Shown piece after piece: positions 20,050-31,795 of a stretch of DNA of 64,000 nt. The stretch is from Locusta migratoria (Eukaryota > Arthropoda > Insecta > Orthoptera > Acrididae). The DNA is taken from NCBI GenBank assembly GCA_026315105.1, contig CM048748.1, positions 474,203,150-474,267,149 on the forward strand, written 5' to 3'. The notes beneath the pieces were generated by a model, which saw only the letters and a program-made list of their open reading frames with translations, had not been told where the DNA came from and made no database searches. Each line of letters begins with the position of its first letter. The first letter of the stretch is position 1. The position numbers and the translations under genes are program-made.

Positions 20050-21060
20050 TGTACCGTGCATATAAAAACTTGTCAACCATCAAGTAAGAATTTCACTAAT
20101 TACCGGTATTTATTTCATAGTAAAGTGTTATTCTCCTCATTCTGTGCCAGTGGGTTTGCTAGGAGCATTCAACAGTTGTTGCCAACATCAACACATTACG
20201 CCTCTGCTGCCGCAAGTTTAATTCTACCTTTTCCTTTTCCAAACTGATATGAGGAGCAAAGAGGATTTTCAGCTTAATGTTACAGTCCGTGTCATGGCGT
20301 AGTTTAGAGTGTTCAGACGTTGGCTTCGGCCACGTCGTGTGACCAGCCATCAGATGATAGTGCACGGCAGCCAATGAAATTCAATGTGTTTTTATTCGCG
20401 CACGGCGCAATATTCGAATGTATGCATTTCGCGTTGTTTACAACGAGAATATAGAAAATAAAGTACGATTTTGTTTTTAAAAAGTGATCTGTAACTCCAC
20501 TCTGATAAGGTATAGGTTAAACAAAATGTTTTTTTTTTTTTTCTTCAAGTGAGCGCCGAAGGCGCGAATTTTTGAGTTGAGATGTGTAATAATTTTAGAG
20601 GATAACCACAGATGATTTACTATCTACAATACACAAGTATTAAGATATGAAGACCTCGGGGGTAAATAATGATAACCATCAATTATCGTGTTTTTAATAT
20701 ATTTGGTGAAAACAATCATATGCCACAGAATGTAGTACATGAATCTGCAGAGAGATAGCAAATATAAATATTAATACAAATATTGAAACATGTAATAGAA
20801 ACTATTTTTCTGACATACAAGTCGTCAAATCTCTGCTTCTGGAAATAAAATCCGCTACCAGTCACAATTATTGGCGGTTTATTAAAACACTACCGGCTTC
20901 GGGCTTGTGCCAATCTTCAGGTGTTTACATTCAATGTTTTTGAATATGAGTAAACTATCCAGTTCGTGTTCGTAAATTTCTCATTGATATTAATTGAGAA
21001 CATTGTAGTAACAGTAACATGATGCTAATTTGCACTCCCATGTTTCAAGTTTTGCACAGT
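20050..21060. other. No gene seen; dispersed-repeat fragments
   Basis: 20070-20110 repeats an M-type arm fragment (CTTGTCAACCATCAAG). 20870-20935 has the TACCGGCTTCGGGCTTGTGC motif typical of an insect dispersed repeat. Otherwise AT-rich without a supported frame. Confidence 0.4.
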
Positions 21061-21062
21061 AC

Positions 21063-21134
21063 ACAGTACACTTTATAACTATCACTCCAAACATCGCCAC
21101 AGTACACTTTATAACTGTCACTCCAAACATCGCA
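21063..21134. repeat. 36-bp unit, two tandem copies
   Basis: ACAGTACACTTTATAACTAT and the next 16 bases are repeated once with one or two changes (second copy from 21099). Short frames on both strands across it simply reflect the duplication. Confidence 0.85.
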
Positions 21135-21614
21135 ATGTTTATTACTACTCAGATTACTGTAAACGAAACATATCATTTGGTATATAAAATTAAGAAAATT
21201 ATTTTGATTATTGTAGTTCTTCATTTTTCCAATATGTAATAGAGTCCAAAATTTAATATTTTCCACTTTATGTCTATATTCCTATAATTTCCCAGATTAT
21301 ACACCAGTAAAACATTCTCGTCAGCAGTAAGCGAATCTCTGTGTATCAAAAACGAACATCTGAAAGCGTGTTCACATCAAAAGCGGAAACCTATACGTTT
21401 TGGTTTCAAAGACTCTATTTTCAAACACAATTTCAAGGTGCTTGAATAATCAAATTGATATTAGCCACTTCCAGGTATAAATCCTCGAGTTTAAAGTTGA
21501 TAATCCTCAAACCAGCCTGTAAATAAATTTGCTCTACGTTTCGCAATAAAAATTACGTGTATCTTAGTTTTTGGCAAACGACAGATGTCCGTCTTTGATA
21601 ATAGGCTACTCAAA

Positions 21615-21872
21615 TAGTTTTCAAATGGGAAGCGAAAATAGATTTTCCGCCAACACCCATTTTTTGCAAAATAGAACTTTTTGTGCTTGGTCTGAGTTGC
21701 TCTGAACATTGCTCCAGAGTAACAAAGTACTCATATAAATACAGTAGTTTTCAAATAAAAAGCAGAAGTACATTTTCTTCTAGCCCTCATTTTCTGAAAA
21801 ATCATACCTTATATGCATGCTTTGAGTTGCTCTCGCTGCTCTGAATGTTGCCCCAGAATAACGATATTTACT
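21615..21872. repeat. ~130-bp unit, two diverged tandem copies
   Basis: Copy 1 starts AGTTTTCAAATGGGAAGC (21615) and copy 2 AGTTTTCAAATAAAAAGC (21745). Shared blocks include CTGAGTTGCTCTGAACATTG versus the same region with TGAGTTGCTCTCGCTGCTCT, and CCAGARTAAC. Moderately diverged. Confidence 0.65.
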
Positions 21873-22040
21873 TGTGATTTTAAAATTCCGAACAAAATTG
21901 CCTTTCCTTACGTAAGGTCCGGGTAGCTGTAATTGCTCTGAATATGAACATCGGGAAATAAGTCATAGAAATTTGGGAAGTAAATATATTAAGTGAGTGT
22001 GGTACAGGAGCTGGGAAAAATATTTTGGAAAGCTTAAAAA

Positions 22041-22226
22041 AATGCTTAAATGTTTCTGCAGCTTAAGGGACTTAACTGCGGGCTCATCAGTCCCTAAACT
22101 TACAAATTACGTATGACCTACCTGATACTCAAGACGACTCAAACATCCACGCCCGAGGGGGGCTTCGAACGCCCGACGGGGAGCAGCCCCGCACATCGTA
22201 GCATAGCGCCTCAATGTGCTTGGCCA
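22041..22226 (-). mobile_element. tRNA-derived SINE (type I), diverged
   Basis: Reverse complement of type I: B-box region GGCGTTCGAAGCCCCCC, GGGCGTGGATGTTTGAGTCG and the tail GGGACTGATGAGCCC...TTAAGTCCCTTAAG. The 5' tRNA part is more altered than in other copies. Confidence 0.8.
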
Positions 22227-22514
22227 ATCCTGTTTTCGATTATTCCGAAATGGCAGCCTTATGACTGAAATATTAAATGAAAATTAAGTGGAAGGTATTA
22301 TGAATTTCTTTCAATTGAGGTTGGTTCCCTCTCTTTGACCTGGGCAAATTCAGTCTAAGGGTGTGCATGGAAGACCTCTTGAAGGTTGTTAACCACTTCC
22401 TGTGAATAATTTTTATGTTTAATAAACCTATTTTTGAATTTTTCGTGTGTCTTAGTTGAGGGGTTTAGTGAGCTGTTTGGCTCATAAAGAGTCGTGGTTC
22501 TACTAGGCCAATTA

Positions 22515-23440
22515 TCAGACAAGTTGATAGTGGGGTAAATGGTAAACCCGGTTGGGAATATGTGGGATGGGCTTACCAGTTAAGTAGTGCAAATGCATGT
22601 GAAAAAATGCATAGTATGCCATTATTAAGATATCCACAATAAAACAGCTCTTTAGTTTCCTCAAAAGATATAACAGCCTTGCTAATTTAGAGCATAGCGT
22701 TTGTGTGTGGGTGCTCCAACACAGTTTACTGTCTAGATATATGCCTAATAGTTTTACTGGGTTTTTGATGTCACATAGCTCCTCATCAAGAGTTCTCAGT
22801 GAGAAGAGGATTTGCTCAGTTTTGCTGTTGTTCAGTTCAACATATTTCTTTGGAACCATTCAGTTGCATTTTTCAGCATGGAATCATTCGTTTCTTTCAG
22901 GACATTTATATCACACTGTGATGTGAAGACTGTATCATCGGCAAACATAACAGTTTTAAATGGCTGAAAGGTTGGAAAATCATTCACATAAACTACAAAC
23001 ATGAAAGGTCCTAATACAGAACCTTGTGGGACTCCATATTTTAAACTGAGAAAGTCAGACTTATTATTTGAATTGACAACCATTTTTTGTTTTCTGTTTG
23101 TTAAGTATGATGTTAGTAGTGTTAATTCTCTGCCAGCAATGCCATAATTTTCAAATTTCTCAATTAGCATGCAGTGAGAAACAGTGTCAAAAGCTTTGGT
23201 TAGATCAACCAAGGTAGCTTGAGTGTGTTGTTCATGTTCGAAGCCCTGTATGACAGATACTACAAGTTCTTGGACTGCCTTAATTGTTGACCGCCTGTTA
23301 GAAAACCATATTGAGCATTGTTTAGTAGGTAATTAGTTTCAAAGTAATCAATTATTCTATAATTAGTGCTTCAGTGAGTTTTGCTATTATTGGAACAATA
23401 GCAATAGGCCTGTAATTTTCAGGTGAGAGAATAATCGAAA
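22515..23440 (-). pseudogene. LINE reverse-transcriptase fragment
   Basis: Minus-strand relic of a non-LTR retrotransposon RT. Going 5' to 3' on that strand: NYRPIAIVPIIAKLTEA (about 23430-23370), a frameshifted NNAQYGFLTGG, then an open part 23212-22832 with VDLTKAFDTVSHCML, YGVPQGSVLGPFMFVVYVND and the catalytic FADDTV box, then 22859-22515 with VKLLGIYLDSKLCWSTHTQ. The fingers, palm and part of the thumb are present; no endonuclease or ORF1 is seen upstream because the tandem array starts at about 23575. At least two frameshifts. Jockey-superfamily by motif style (CR1/Daphne-like), clade not resolved. Confidence 0.85.
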
Positions 23441-23574
23441 GGTTTGTCAAGTGACTCATTCTCCATGCCAGTATCATGTCAATTTAAAGAAGGCCTACAG
23501 AAAAGAAAAAGCTGGGGAAAAACAGCCAATGATAACTACATTTCTGAATCAACCAACAAATGCAAAGCAGCGTG

Positions 23575-25130
23575 GAATGGTTAACTTCCAGTGTCGGTGG
23601 GCTTGTGTTCACACACACTACTACCTTCATTCCGCTCTCTATCTCACCTATGGCAACCAAAAATTGAAACTAAAACTGGCATGTAACACAATTTACTTAA
23701 AAAAAATTGCAAGTGTTTCACCCCCTTGCCGTTTACAACATGGCTTAGAATTTCCTATTTCATCACTCTATAGGAACACCGTAAAATATCTGTGGACCAG
23801 TGTGGTCACACATCCTAGTGCCTACATTATTGCACAGTCCACACATTTGACCATCCAATCACAACACAGTACTGGACTATTAAATAAGTTCTCACTAAAT
23901 AAGAAATCAATGTAAACAAAACTCGTCCCCCACATTAAGTAGCCCATGGGAGATTAAAACATCTGCTATTTTTTTTTTTTACTCTCAAAGGTCCGGTTCC
24001 ATTTGCCCTAAGATATTTCATTTCGAAGAAAAAGTACATTTAATAATATTCCTATTCTTCCTTATATATCCCAGTGTATACTGAAATTGGTTTCTTTTTC
24101 ATTAGTCTCAATGGTAAGCTTCCACTGTCAGTGGGCTTGTGTGGTCCCACATACTACTACCTTGATACTGCTCTACTTCTCACCTATGGCAACCACAAAT
24201 TGAAACTAAAACTGGCATGTAAACAATTTACTTTAAAGGAAATAAAAAATTTCAACTGCTTCACACCATTACAGTTTACAGTGCGACTTGGAATTAAAGA
24301 TTTTCCTATTTCATCACTCTCCACGAACACCGTAAAATATCTGTCAACAAGTGTGGTCGCACATCCTAGTGCCTACATTCTGGTACACTCCACACATTTG
24401 ACCATCCAATCGTAACACAGTACTGGACTAGTGAGAAAGTTCCTACTAAATAAGAAACGAATTAAAAATACACTTTCGCCACATTAAGTAGCCCAGTGTA
24501 GATTATAAACATTTGCCTTTTTTTTTTTTTTTTTACTCTCAATGGTTGGGTTCTTCTTTATTGCTCTCAATGGTTAGCTTCCAGTGTCGGTGGGCTTGTG
24601 AGTTCACACATACTACTACCTTCATACTTCTCTCCTTCACACCTATGGCCACCACAAACTAAAACTAAAATTGGCAACAATTTACCTTAAAGGAAATAAA
24701 AAAAAATACAAGTATTTCACACCCTTTCCGTTTACTGAACAGCTTAGAATTAAAAATTTTCCATCTTCTTTACTCTTCAGGAGCACCGTAAAATATCTGT
24801 GGATCAGTGTGGTCACACAGCCTAGTGCCTACATTCTGGCACACTCCACACATTTGACCATCTAATCGCAACGCATTATAGGACTAGTAAGAAAGTTCCC
24901 ACTAAATAAGAAATAAATGAAAAATCTCCTTCCCCACATTAAGTAGCCCAGGGTAGATTACAAAAATTTGCTATTTTTATTTTTTATTTTATTTTATTAC
25001 TGTCGATGTCCGGTTCCAGTTGCCCTAAGATACGTCACTTTGAAGAAAAAAGAAATTTAATAATATTCCTATTTCTGCATATATAGCCCAGTGTATACTG
25101 TAATTGTCTTCTTTTTCATTACTGTCATGG
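23575..25130. repeat. Tandem array of three ~0.5 kb units
   Basis: Units start near 23580, 24112 and 24573 with AGCTTCCAGTGTCGGTGGGC-type sequence. Shared blocks in order: ACTACTACCTTCAT, CACCTATGGCAACCACAAA, GAACACCGTAAAATATCTGT, GTGGTCACACATCCTAGTGC, CACACATTTGACCATC, a poly-T run and, in two units, CCCAGTGTATACTG. Frames of 154, 113 and 64 codons lie over the same blocks in three units, but they are repeat-derived and carry indels between copies. A single unit lacking the second half is found at 37017-37260. Confidence 0.8.
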
Positions 25131-25604
25131 CCCCCACAATGGTGGGGCTGGGTGGACCCCTGGGTCCAGGGCCCGGACGTGGAGGGGGCCCGGGAACGCT
25201 CACATGCTGCATAATTTTTTTAATTACGTTAATTCAAACTGGAAAAATATCTTTATCAAGTTGAATGTTAGAATATTGTGTAATTCGCACACAAATGTTT
25301 AAAACAGATATCATAAACCGTTTATTGTAACAATTTCATGAAACTGGTGCTAGCAGTTACTGTCACTGCGTACGTCGTGTGAAGTTGTGTGCCAACCGGC
25401 GTGACGTGCTGCTAACGTCAGGGTGGGGTTGCCGCAGAAGACAGACTCTGCCCGCGGCAGCTGTTGGCGCGTTTGACTGCTGTCTTCTGACCGTCTGCGC
25501 CACGGCAAGCGTGCCAGGTATCCGAGCCGCATGCAGTCCACCTGTCAGCTTCCTCTGATGTGTGCTGAAATTAACATTTTGTCTCCTGCTACCAAAGTGA
25601 TTAC
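25131..25604. other. GC-rich sequence, no gene seen
   Basis: Begins with a G/C-rich block (TGGACCCCTGGGTCCAGGGC) that, inverted, resembles the 36.8-37.0 kb tandem repeat unit core GCTGGGTCCAGGGCCTG. The rest, 25320-25560, is moderately GC-rich, without a supported frame. Confidence 0.4.
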
Positions 25605-25970
25605 ATTATTTGCAGGGCCGGCGCAAGGCACGTGCGAAACGTGCGGCCGCACGGGGCGGCACTTTCCGAGGGGCGGCAAATCTGCCGCCGCGACCCTCTT
25701 TTTATTTTTATTATCATTATTACTTTTTTAGGAAGAACTCATGTCATGCCCTAGAGGGAAATCGAAACAAAACCTCGGAAGGTGCGGCTTCGGGAACTGT
25801 ACCATGGCGTCTCGACTACCTGCCGGCCGCCCCTGTTGAAGAAGGGAAGGGAGGAGGAGTATTTTCTTCCTCTCCACTGTGGCAGGACCGTCATATTTAC
25901 GCCGGAAGAACAGGAAAGGGGGGGGGGGCAAGCAGTCTGTCTCACACACCAGTATTCCAGTGTTTACATG

Positions 25971-26157
25971 CCGGCCGCGATGGCCGAGGACACTGAGGCG
26001 CTCCAGTCACGGTCTGCACGGCCACTACGGTCGGGGGTTCGAATCCCCCCTCGGGCATGGATATTTGTGCCGTCCTTAGCTAGTACGTAAGTAGTTTGTA
26101 AGCTTAGGGACTGATGACCCCGTAGTTAAGTCCCATAAGTTCTACAAACATTTTTTA
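25971..26157 (+). mobile_element. tRNA-derived SINE (type I) inside the hAT element
   Basis: CCGGCCGCGATGGCCGAGG, B box GGGTTCGAATCCCCC, CATGGATATTTGTGCCGTCC, ACTGATGACCCCGTAG tail. Short repeated TTTACAT at both borders (25963-25969 and 26151-26157) is the probable target duplication. Confidence 0.9.
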
Positions 26158-26159
26158 CA

Positions 26160-27059
26160 TCTCTACTTCTTTAAAAGGAGATCTTCCTTGGCATCCTTTT
26201 GTTACAAAAATGCAAAACTTTTTTTTTAATATCCGCGAAAATCTACTTAATTTTTAAGGGTTATTCGCAGCCGATAAGGAAAGCAGCCAATCATTATTAT
26301 GATGAATTGCTTTTCATTTGGTCTCTCATGGGACATGATAAGTAAGCTGTAAATAAATGATATTCGGGTAAATGTCAGGAAATTTAAAATGTGTCAGGGA
26401 AATTTGATAAAACACTAGATATTTTTAGTCGTCATCCTTGAGATCTCTTCAGCATTACCATTCGATGATGATGATGATGATTGGAGTTTTAGGGCGCTCT
26501 TGCCATTCGAAATTCTACTTTTTTTCCTCCTTTTTACGATTCGCGTCTACTTCTTTCCATGGAACCAGGTTGGCTACACTGAAGTATTCTTATGAGAGGA
26601 GCGCTACCAGCCTGTTACGCGCCGTGCGTTTACTCACAACAAATTTTGCAGAAGACGAAATCTAATTTGGAAATTCGAATGCAATGTTCGATACTGCGGT
26701 TACATGTTAACCCTGAAGCAATTTCGCTAGGCCCTTCCATGGCAGTTTCCGAGAGGTTTATTCTTCCCGCATCGTGGAAAAAAATGGTTGAACATTACTA
26801 CATGTCCAACACCTACAATGGGTAGGAGTATTCCGAATGAGTAAATACGCTGCGAGTAATTACAAGGACAAAACCATTGGTAGCAGCCTGGCATAAGTTC
26901 GGTTCCAACGTATTTTTGAAAATTTTTCTATCCGTTTGAGTGATAGTCGGACGTTTTGGTTTTCGAGCCACGAAACACCTGTCTCCGCCTGCATGAACAA
27001 CAATTAAACTCTGACCGGCACTTTTGTTTGACAATACTACTCGCACACTATCACTTTGA
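26160..27059. other. hAT element interior, no coding sequence recognised
   Basis: Contains a (GAT)n microsatellite at 26466-26483. The 77-codon frames at 26592-26825 and 26813-27046 have no recognisable hAT motifs, so the 5' part of the transposase gene appears lost or unrecognisable. Confidence 0.4.
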
Positions 27060-28222
27060 CGACCCTACAGACCATTGACATAAATTAGATGCTTATGTAC
27101 CTTAGGCATAGCTCTTAATGTCGGTGTACGTGGCTTCATTATGATTGTTAATTTCTTTTCAAAGTTAGTCAACATCACACTGTAATTTTTGATACATTTT
27201 TTAATTTGTGCAGCATATTTATTTGTTGGATTGTGTATAATTTACGTTATATTATTTTCTTTAAAGAAGCTTAGGATTTTGTTTGTGTAATCATCTTGTT
27301 TTATTATGACCACACTATTGCCTTTGTCAGATTTAATGGCTATAGCTTGGTTATCTATTAGTTTTTTATTTATTTTGCTAAGTGTATTGTTTTCTGCTAT
27401 TTGTCTTATTGTGGGTTTGTTGTTATTTAATTGATCTATTATTTTAGCTGTATTGACGATAAGTTCATTCTATTTTCTGATAGGTAATTCTGCACAGTTA
27501 ATTGCCACCTTAGTGTCTGCTATCAGACGTTTGATTGATTTACTGTGACATTTAGGTTGTATATTATATTTAAAACCTAGTAAATTTGTTTCAGTATCTG
27601 TGAATTGGATGAGTGAGGCTTTTTATTCTTGTGTCAAATGTGAATGTAGAATTGTATTCTACGTTTAAATTTTTTGTTTTATCTCTGTTTTGTAAAAGTT
27701 TGTTGAAGTTTTTGTTATGTGTATATCGAACATATTTGTTGCAATAAACAACGTCATCTTGTTTTATTATGACCACACTATTGCCTTTGTCAGATATAAT
27801 GGCTATAGGAAACAGAATGAACTTATCGCCAATACAGCTAAAATAATAGATCATCAATTAAATATCAATAAACCCACAATAAGACAAATAGCAGAAAACA
27901 AAACACTTAGCAAAATAATAATAATAAGAAAACTACTAGATAACCAAGCTATAGCCATTAAATCAGACAAGATGATTACACAAACAAAATCCTAAGCTTC
28001 TTTGAAGAAATTAATATAACGTAAATGAGTAAATGATACACAATCCAACAAATAAATATGCTGCACAAATTAAAAAATGTATCAAAAATTGCAGTGAGAT
28101 ATTAACTAACTTTGAAAAGAAATCAACAATGATAATGAAGCCACGTACATCGACATTATGCCTATGCCTAAGGTACATAAACATCTAATTCCTATACGGC
28201 CTGTTGTAAATTGTATAAATTG
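27060..28222. pseudogene. Penelope-like retroelement relic in head-to-head inverted arrangement
   Basis: Two partial copies of one Penelope-like reverse-transcriptase gene point away from each other. Minus copy (27750 to 27060): NKNFNKLLQNRDKTKNLN, LLGFKYNIQPKC, NNKPTIRQIAENNTLSK, SDKGNSVVIIKQDDYTNKIL, PTLRAMPKVHKHLI. Plus copy (27795 to 28222): same blocks from NELIANTAKIIDHQ to MPKVHKHLIPIRPVVN. The SDKGNSVVII and PKVHK...IPIRPVVN boxes are diagnostic of the N-terminal part of Penelope RTs. The plus copy lacks 28 bp encoding the GNSVVIIKQ stretch, while a ~49-bp inverted piece carrying exactly that stretch lies at the junction (27752-27800). Stops interrupt both. The YxDD-containing palm and GIY-YIG endonuclease are absent. 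Confidence 0.85.
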
Positions 28223-28223
28223 A

Positions 28224-28735
28224 CAAATGTTTCTGAGGCCATGGAAATATTTGAAAAAAAACGAAAGCATTTTTGAGACCTACAGAACAGAAGAAACGTT
28301 CGTGTCTTTGACGGATTCGAAAAATTTGGCTACAGAATTAGAGCTAGAAGATCTAACGTTACCACGGATAAGTGTTTCCTGGCGACGAAGTAAGAAGCCA
28401 ATACACTTTATATGACCTATGAAGGAAGGGTTGAGACAGTAGTTAACCCAACACAACGTTACAAGATTGTATTCTACTATTACCTTTTATATATAGTAAC
28501 CACATCATTGGATGAGAGAATTTTTTGCCCTAATGTTAGCATTGCTCTGAGAATTCTCCTAACACTCCCAGTGACAGTTGCGACTGGAGAGAGGAGTTTC
28601 TCAAAATTGAAATTGATGATAAACGATGAGCCAAACTCGTTTGAATGATCTAGCAACAATATCAATTGAGCACGAGCTTCCAGAACTTAAATTACACAGA
28701 TCGTTGAGAGAGTTTGTACAACAAAAATTTTTATT
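28224..28735 (+). pseudogene. hAT transposase C-terminal fragment (ZMYM1-like)
   Basis: Remnant of the transposase of the 25.6-29.5 kb element. Motifs in order: YRTEETFVSLTDS, ELEDLTLPRISVSWRRSKKP (28260-28400), frameshift, then SIALRILLTLPVTVATGERS and FSKLKL (28540-28620), frameshift, then RLNDLATISIEHELPELKL and FVQQKFLF (to 28735). LTLPVTVATGERSFSKLK is the conserved hAT dimerisation motif as seen in ZMYM1-like and related TTF-type zinc-finger transposases. The catalytic core upstream is missing; the Penelope relic abuts its 5' edge. Confidence 0.85.
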
Positions 28736-28917
28736 TTATGATCAGTTTTGGCTACTTACTGTTTTATTTTCCTATTTTGTTAACATTGAATAGTTATTAT
28801 AAATATTATTGTTCAAACCAAATTATCGTTAAATTGTAAATATATTTTGTTTGCTGTTGAATACATTATCTGTTCACTACCATTGAAAAATGTTTATTGA
28901 CGTTAACTGTAAGTTCA

Positions 28918-29118
28918 TGCCGTGCGGGATTAGCCGAGCTGTCTAAGGCGCAACAGTCATGGACTGTGCGGCTGGCTCCGGTGGATGTTCGAGTCCTCTC
29001 TCAAAAATGGGTGTGTGTGTGTTTGTCCTTAGGATAATTTAGATTGAGTAGTGCGTAAGCTTAGGGACTGATGACCTTAGCAGTTAAGTACCATAAAATT
29101 TCACACACATTTGAATAT
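28918..29118 (+). mobile_element. tRNA-derived SINE (type I variant)
   Basis: GCCGTGCGGGATTAGCCGAG, CATGGACTGTGCGGCTGG, B box ATGTTCGAGTCC, GGTGTGTGTGTGTTTGTCC, GGGACTGATGACCTTAGCAG and tail TTCACACACATTTGAA. A subfamily with a different 5' head from the CCGGCCGCGG copies. Confidence 0.9.
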
Positions 29119-29203
29119 TTTTGTAAATTAATAAGACTTACTAAAATTAGCTAGATTACTTCAATCAGGTTTGACTCCATTTTTGAACTGTTAGTGAATG
29201 TCA

Positions 29204-29404
29204 TCAATCAGTCGCAATTTTTGTTCTTACTTTCCAGATCTACATAGATTTCGGGCACAGTGTGGCTATTCTCAATGCTTTGAGTTATGCTTACATGGAT
29301 ACCGTCATGATGAACGTAACTGTCGTATTAAAAACTGAGACTGGTCACTCAGTGGACGAAACCTAGGTAGATCTGGAAAATTAAAACAAAAATTGCGATT
29401 GATT
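29204..29404. repeat. Small foldback inside the hAT element
   Basis: Arms of ~38 bp: CAATCAGTCGCAATTTTTGT then TTTCCAGATCTAC on the left, the complement GTAGATCTGGAAAATT and AAAATTGCGATTGATTG on the right. Non-coding. Confidence 0.75.
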
Positions 29405-29533
29405 GCTGAAATTTCCTACAGATTTGTTTAAATAAAATTCCACAAACATTTTGTAAAATAAAAAACCTGGGGGGCGGCAATTTCGCAGCTCGCACGGGGC
29501 GGCACTTGGGCTTGCGCCGGCCCTGATTATTTG

Positions 29534-31795
29534 GTTCAGTTTGATGTAAATTTACATTACAGAAAGTACTTCGTTTTGCAACGATGATTTTTATGTGATT
29601 CTATTCTTGAACAACGTAAGGTAAGAGAAACCATTACCAATAATCCAATTCGAAAAACGTAGATTAACTGTATACTCAGGCGCGGATCCAGGATTTCTTT
29701 TATGGAGGGACAGTTTTTATGTCCGTTGCCTATCTTCTCAAGAACTTAGTTCAAACAAAAATATTAACAAATATTTAGTTTGTTATATGCCTAATATTTG
29801 CACCTGAGTTATATTCTGCTTGATTTATAAGATAGCTTAGGTTGAAGCAAAAACTCAGAGATATTGAGAATAAATTAAAATACAGCAGAATATAATTGAA
29901 ACGTATGTCAAGGGGAACAATTAATTGTAACTCAGAATTACTTAGAAGTCAGATACAGATATCATTATTTGTCATCTTAGTTGACAGCACCACTCACTAA
30001 CATGCTGTGTGTTGTCTTTGTTATCATTTTCATAATCATTGACACACAAGTTGGCCAAGTGGCGTCAAGCAAAAACACTCGCACTAGGCGGCCGAATAAT
30101 CCAGACAGGATCTCCCAGCCAATAATGCCATACCATTCTTTCATTTTTTTAGTAAAAATAAAGGATAGATTTATAAAATTGATAAACGATAAAGATAGAA
30201 TAAGTATTTAAATAAAATATTTCATTTTGTCCTCTTTAAAAAATTAGATACAATAATGTAATCTGGCACTTCGCACTGCTTTAACAAGATGTTATTTTGA
30301 ACTTGATCATGCTTTAAAGGGATTAAATATTTGTCTTGTTTCACCTTCCATGCATAAACCTCATTTTGCGAATTTATTGATTATTTGAGATATTTTTCAC
30401 TAAAAATTTTTGCACTAATTTAACGCCTGCATAGATCGATTGCACTAAACATTTCCTCAGTTCAGGTGTCATCTCCATTACTCTCACCTTCTTGATCATC
30501 ACTGCGTTGTTGGCAAACATCATCAATAATCTTTTCATCTTGTACACACACAGCGGGGCTGTCATCAAAAGGTACAAAACTGTAGAAATCTGTAGAGCTA
30601 ACTTACTAGACACGACTTCCAATCACCAATGTCAACTTCCATCATCATCGTCATTATGTGGAATGTCATCTTTGATTACCACGAAACTTTTATCGGTGTG
30701 CACCTGCAATCAAATTGAATTATTGTTTACTCTCTATTCATGAGAAGCGCGCACAGCTGTCTTTCCCCAGGCGACGTAAATGAAACAGCTTGTAAATACG
30801 TTTCCTTTTTTGTTTACGGTATGGCATTTTAATATTTATTTTTACATTACTTTAGTGTGTACAGCAGAATCGCTCACACCGTCCCCTATGCCTCTCTAGC
30901 CAACAATGCAACCTTTAACCTCAGTTTCTATCACCAGACACAATCATTAATGATTAAGAGAGTAAATTACTTCATTTCATCACATTGTATCTCTCAAATT
31001 TTTAGCATAAGGTCAGCTAAATTGTCGTCAGATTGTTTTCTATGCACCGTTACCTTAATTCTCTCCGACAATTGATAATTTTGTGCAACACATACGAAAA
31101 TAGAACTGTGGAATTAACGAGAGAGTCTTACACTTGTTTCTTTCCATTATGTCTTTTCCACTTTTCAGCCTCTCGATATCTCTTCCTAGCTTTGCCTCCT
31201 GTAGCTAGTGAAATACTTCGTTACATTGCACTCACTTAAAAGTTCATTATTAGTAACAATCCTGCAAAAATGATTCAAAAACTGAAGTACGGCCTAGCGT
31301 GTCTTAATATCTGGGACAGGCTGTCGCCTTGACAGATTTTCCGGGTCATTTGATCATATATGCTGTTACCATTGGTGCAGATTGCTTTCTTCAGCAGATT
31401 TCCGTTTTTGATACCAAACATCTGTGTAGATGTCCGCTTTTGACGTGGACAGTGAACAGTGAACCTCAATGTTTTTCACACTTCAGTCCGTTAAGAAAGA
31501 AACGGACTTCGCCAATGCAAGGGCCAGAAAATTCCTATTAGAATCCGTTAATAACTAAATTTTGACTCATATTTCCTTTCTTTTAAGAACTTTTTCTTAA
31601 CTTTCTGTCGGCTAGAGCATTTCAGATAGTAATTTACCATACTTTAGTCAATTTCACAATAAAATAGTAGTCTTTAGCTTAAATATGCTGCCCTTCTACG
31701 ATGGGCGCTGATGTGACTGTTCAAGAGAAAGTTACAGGTGTGTTGATAGTCGTGGAAAACCGTATCCAAGTTCTTATTTTTGATCGGTATAATCT
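29534..31795. other. No gene seen
   Basis: AT-rich. GGCGCGGATCCAGGATTTCT at 29680 resembles a hAT-type MITE end, but no matching end was found. Several short frames (29981-31541) show no motifs and overlap one another in both strands. Confidence 0.35.

Larger units (their letters stand above)
25613..29525 (+). mobile_element. 3.9 kb hAT transposon with nested insertions
   Basis: Terminal inverted repeats CAGGGCCGGCGCAAG at both ends (25613 and, complemented, 29511-29525), continued by GGGGCGGCAC-rich subterminal sequence. A perfect 8-bp target duplication ATTATTTG flanks it (25605-25612 and 29526-29533). Inside are a 3' fragment of a hAT transposase, a Penelope relic, two SINEs and a small foldback. 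It is the element with the clearest borders in the window. Confidence 0.93.

Noticed and set aside
23451..23915. A 154-codon frame on the plus strand
   Set aside because: It overlays the ~0.5 kb tandem repeat; the sister units have indels that break the frame and there is no known domain.
25610..25996. 128-codon and overlapping frames at the left end of the hAT element
   Set aside because: They begin in the terminal inverted repeat and run into a SINE; composition-driven frames in GC-rich DNA on both strands.
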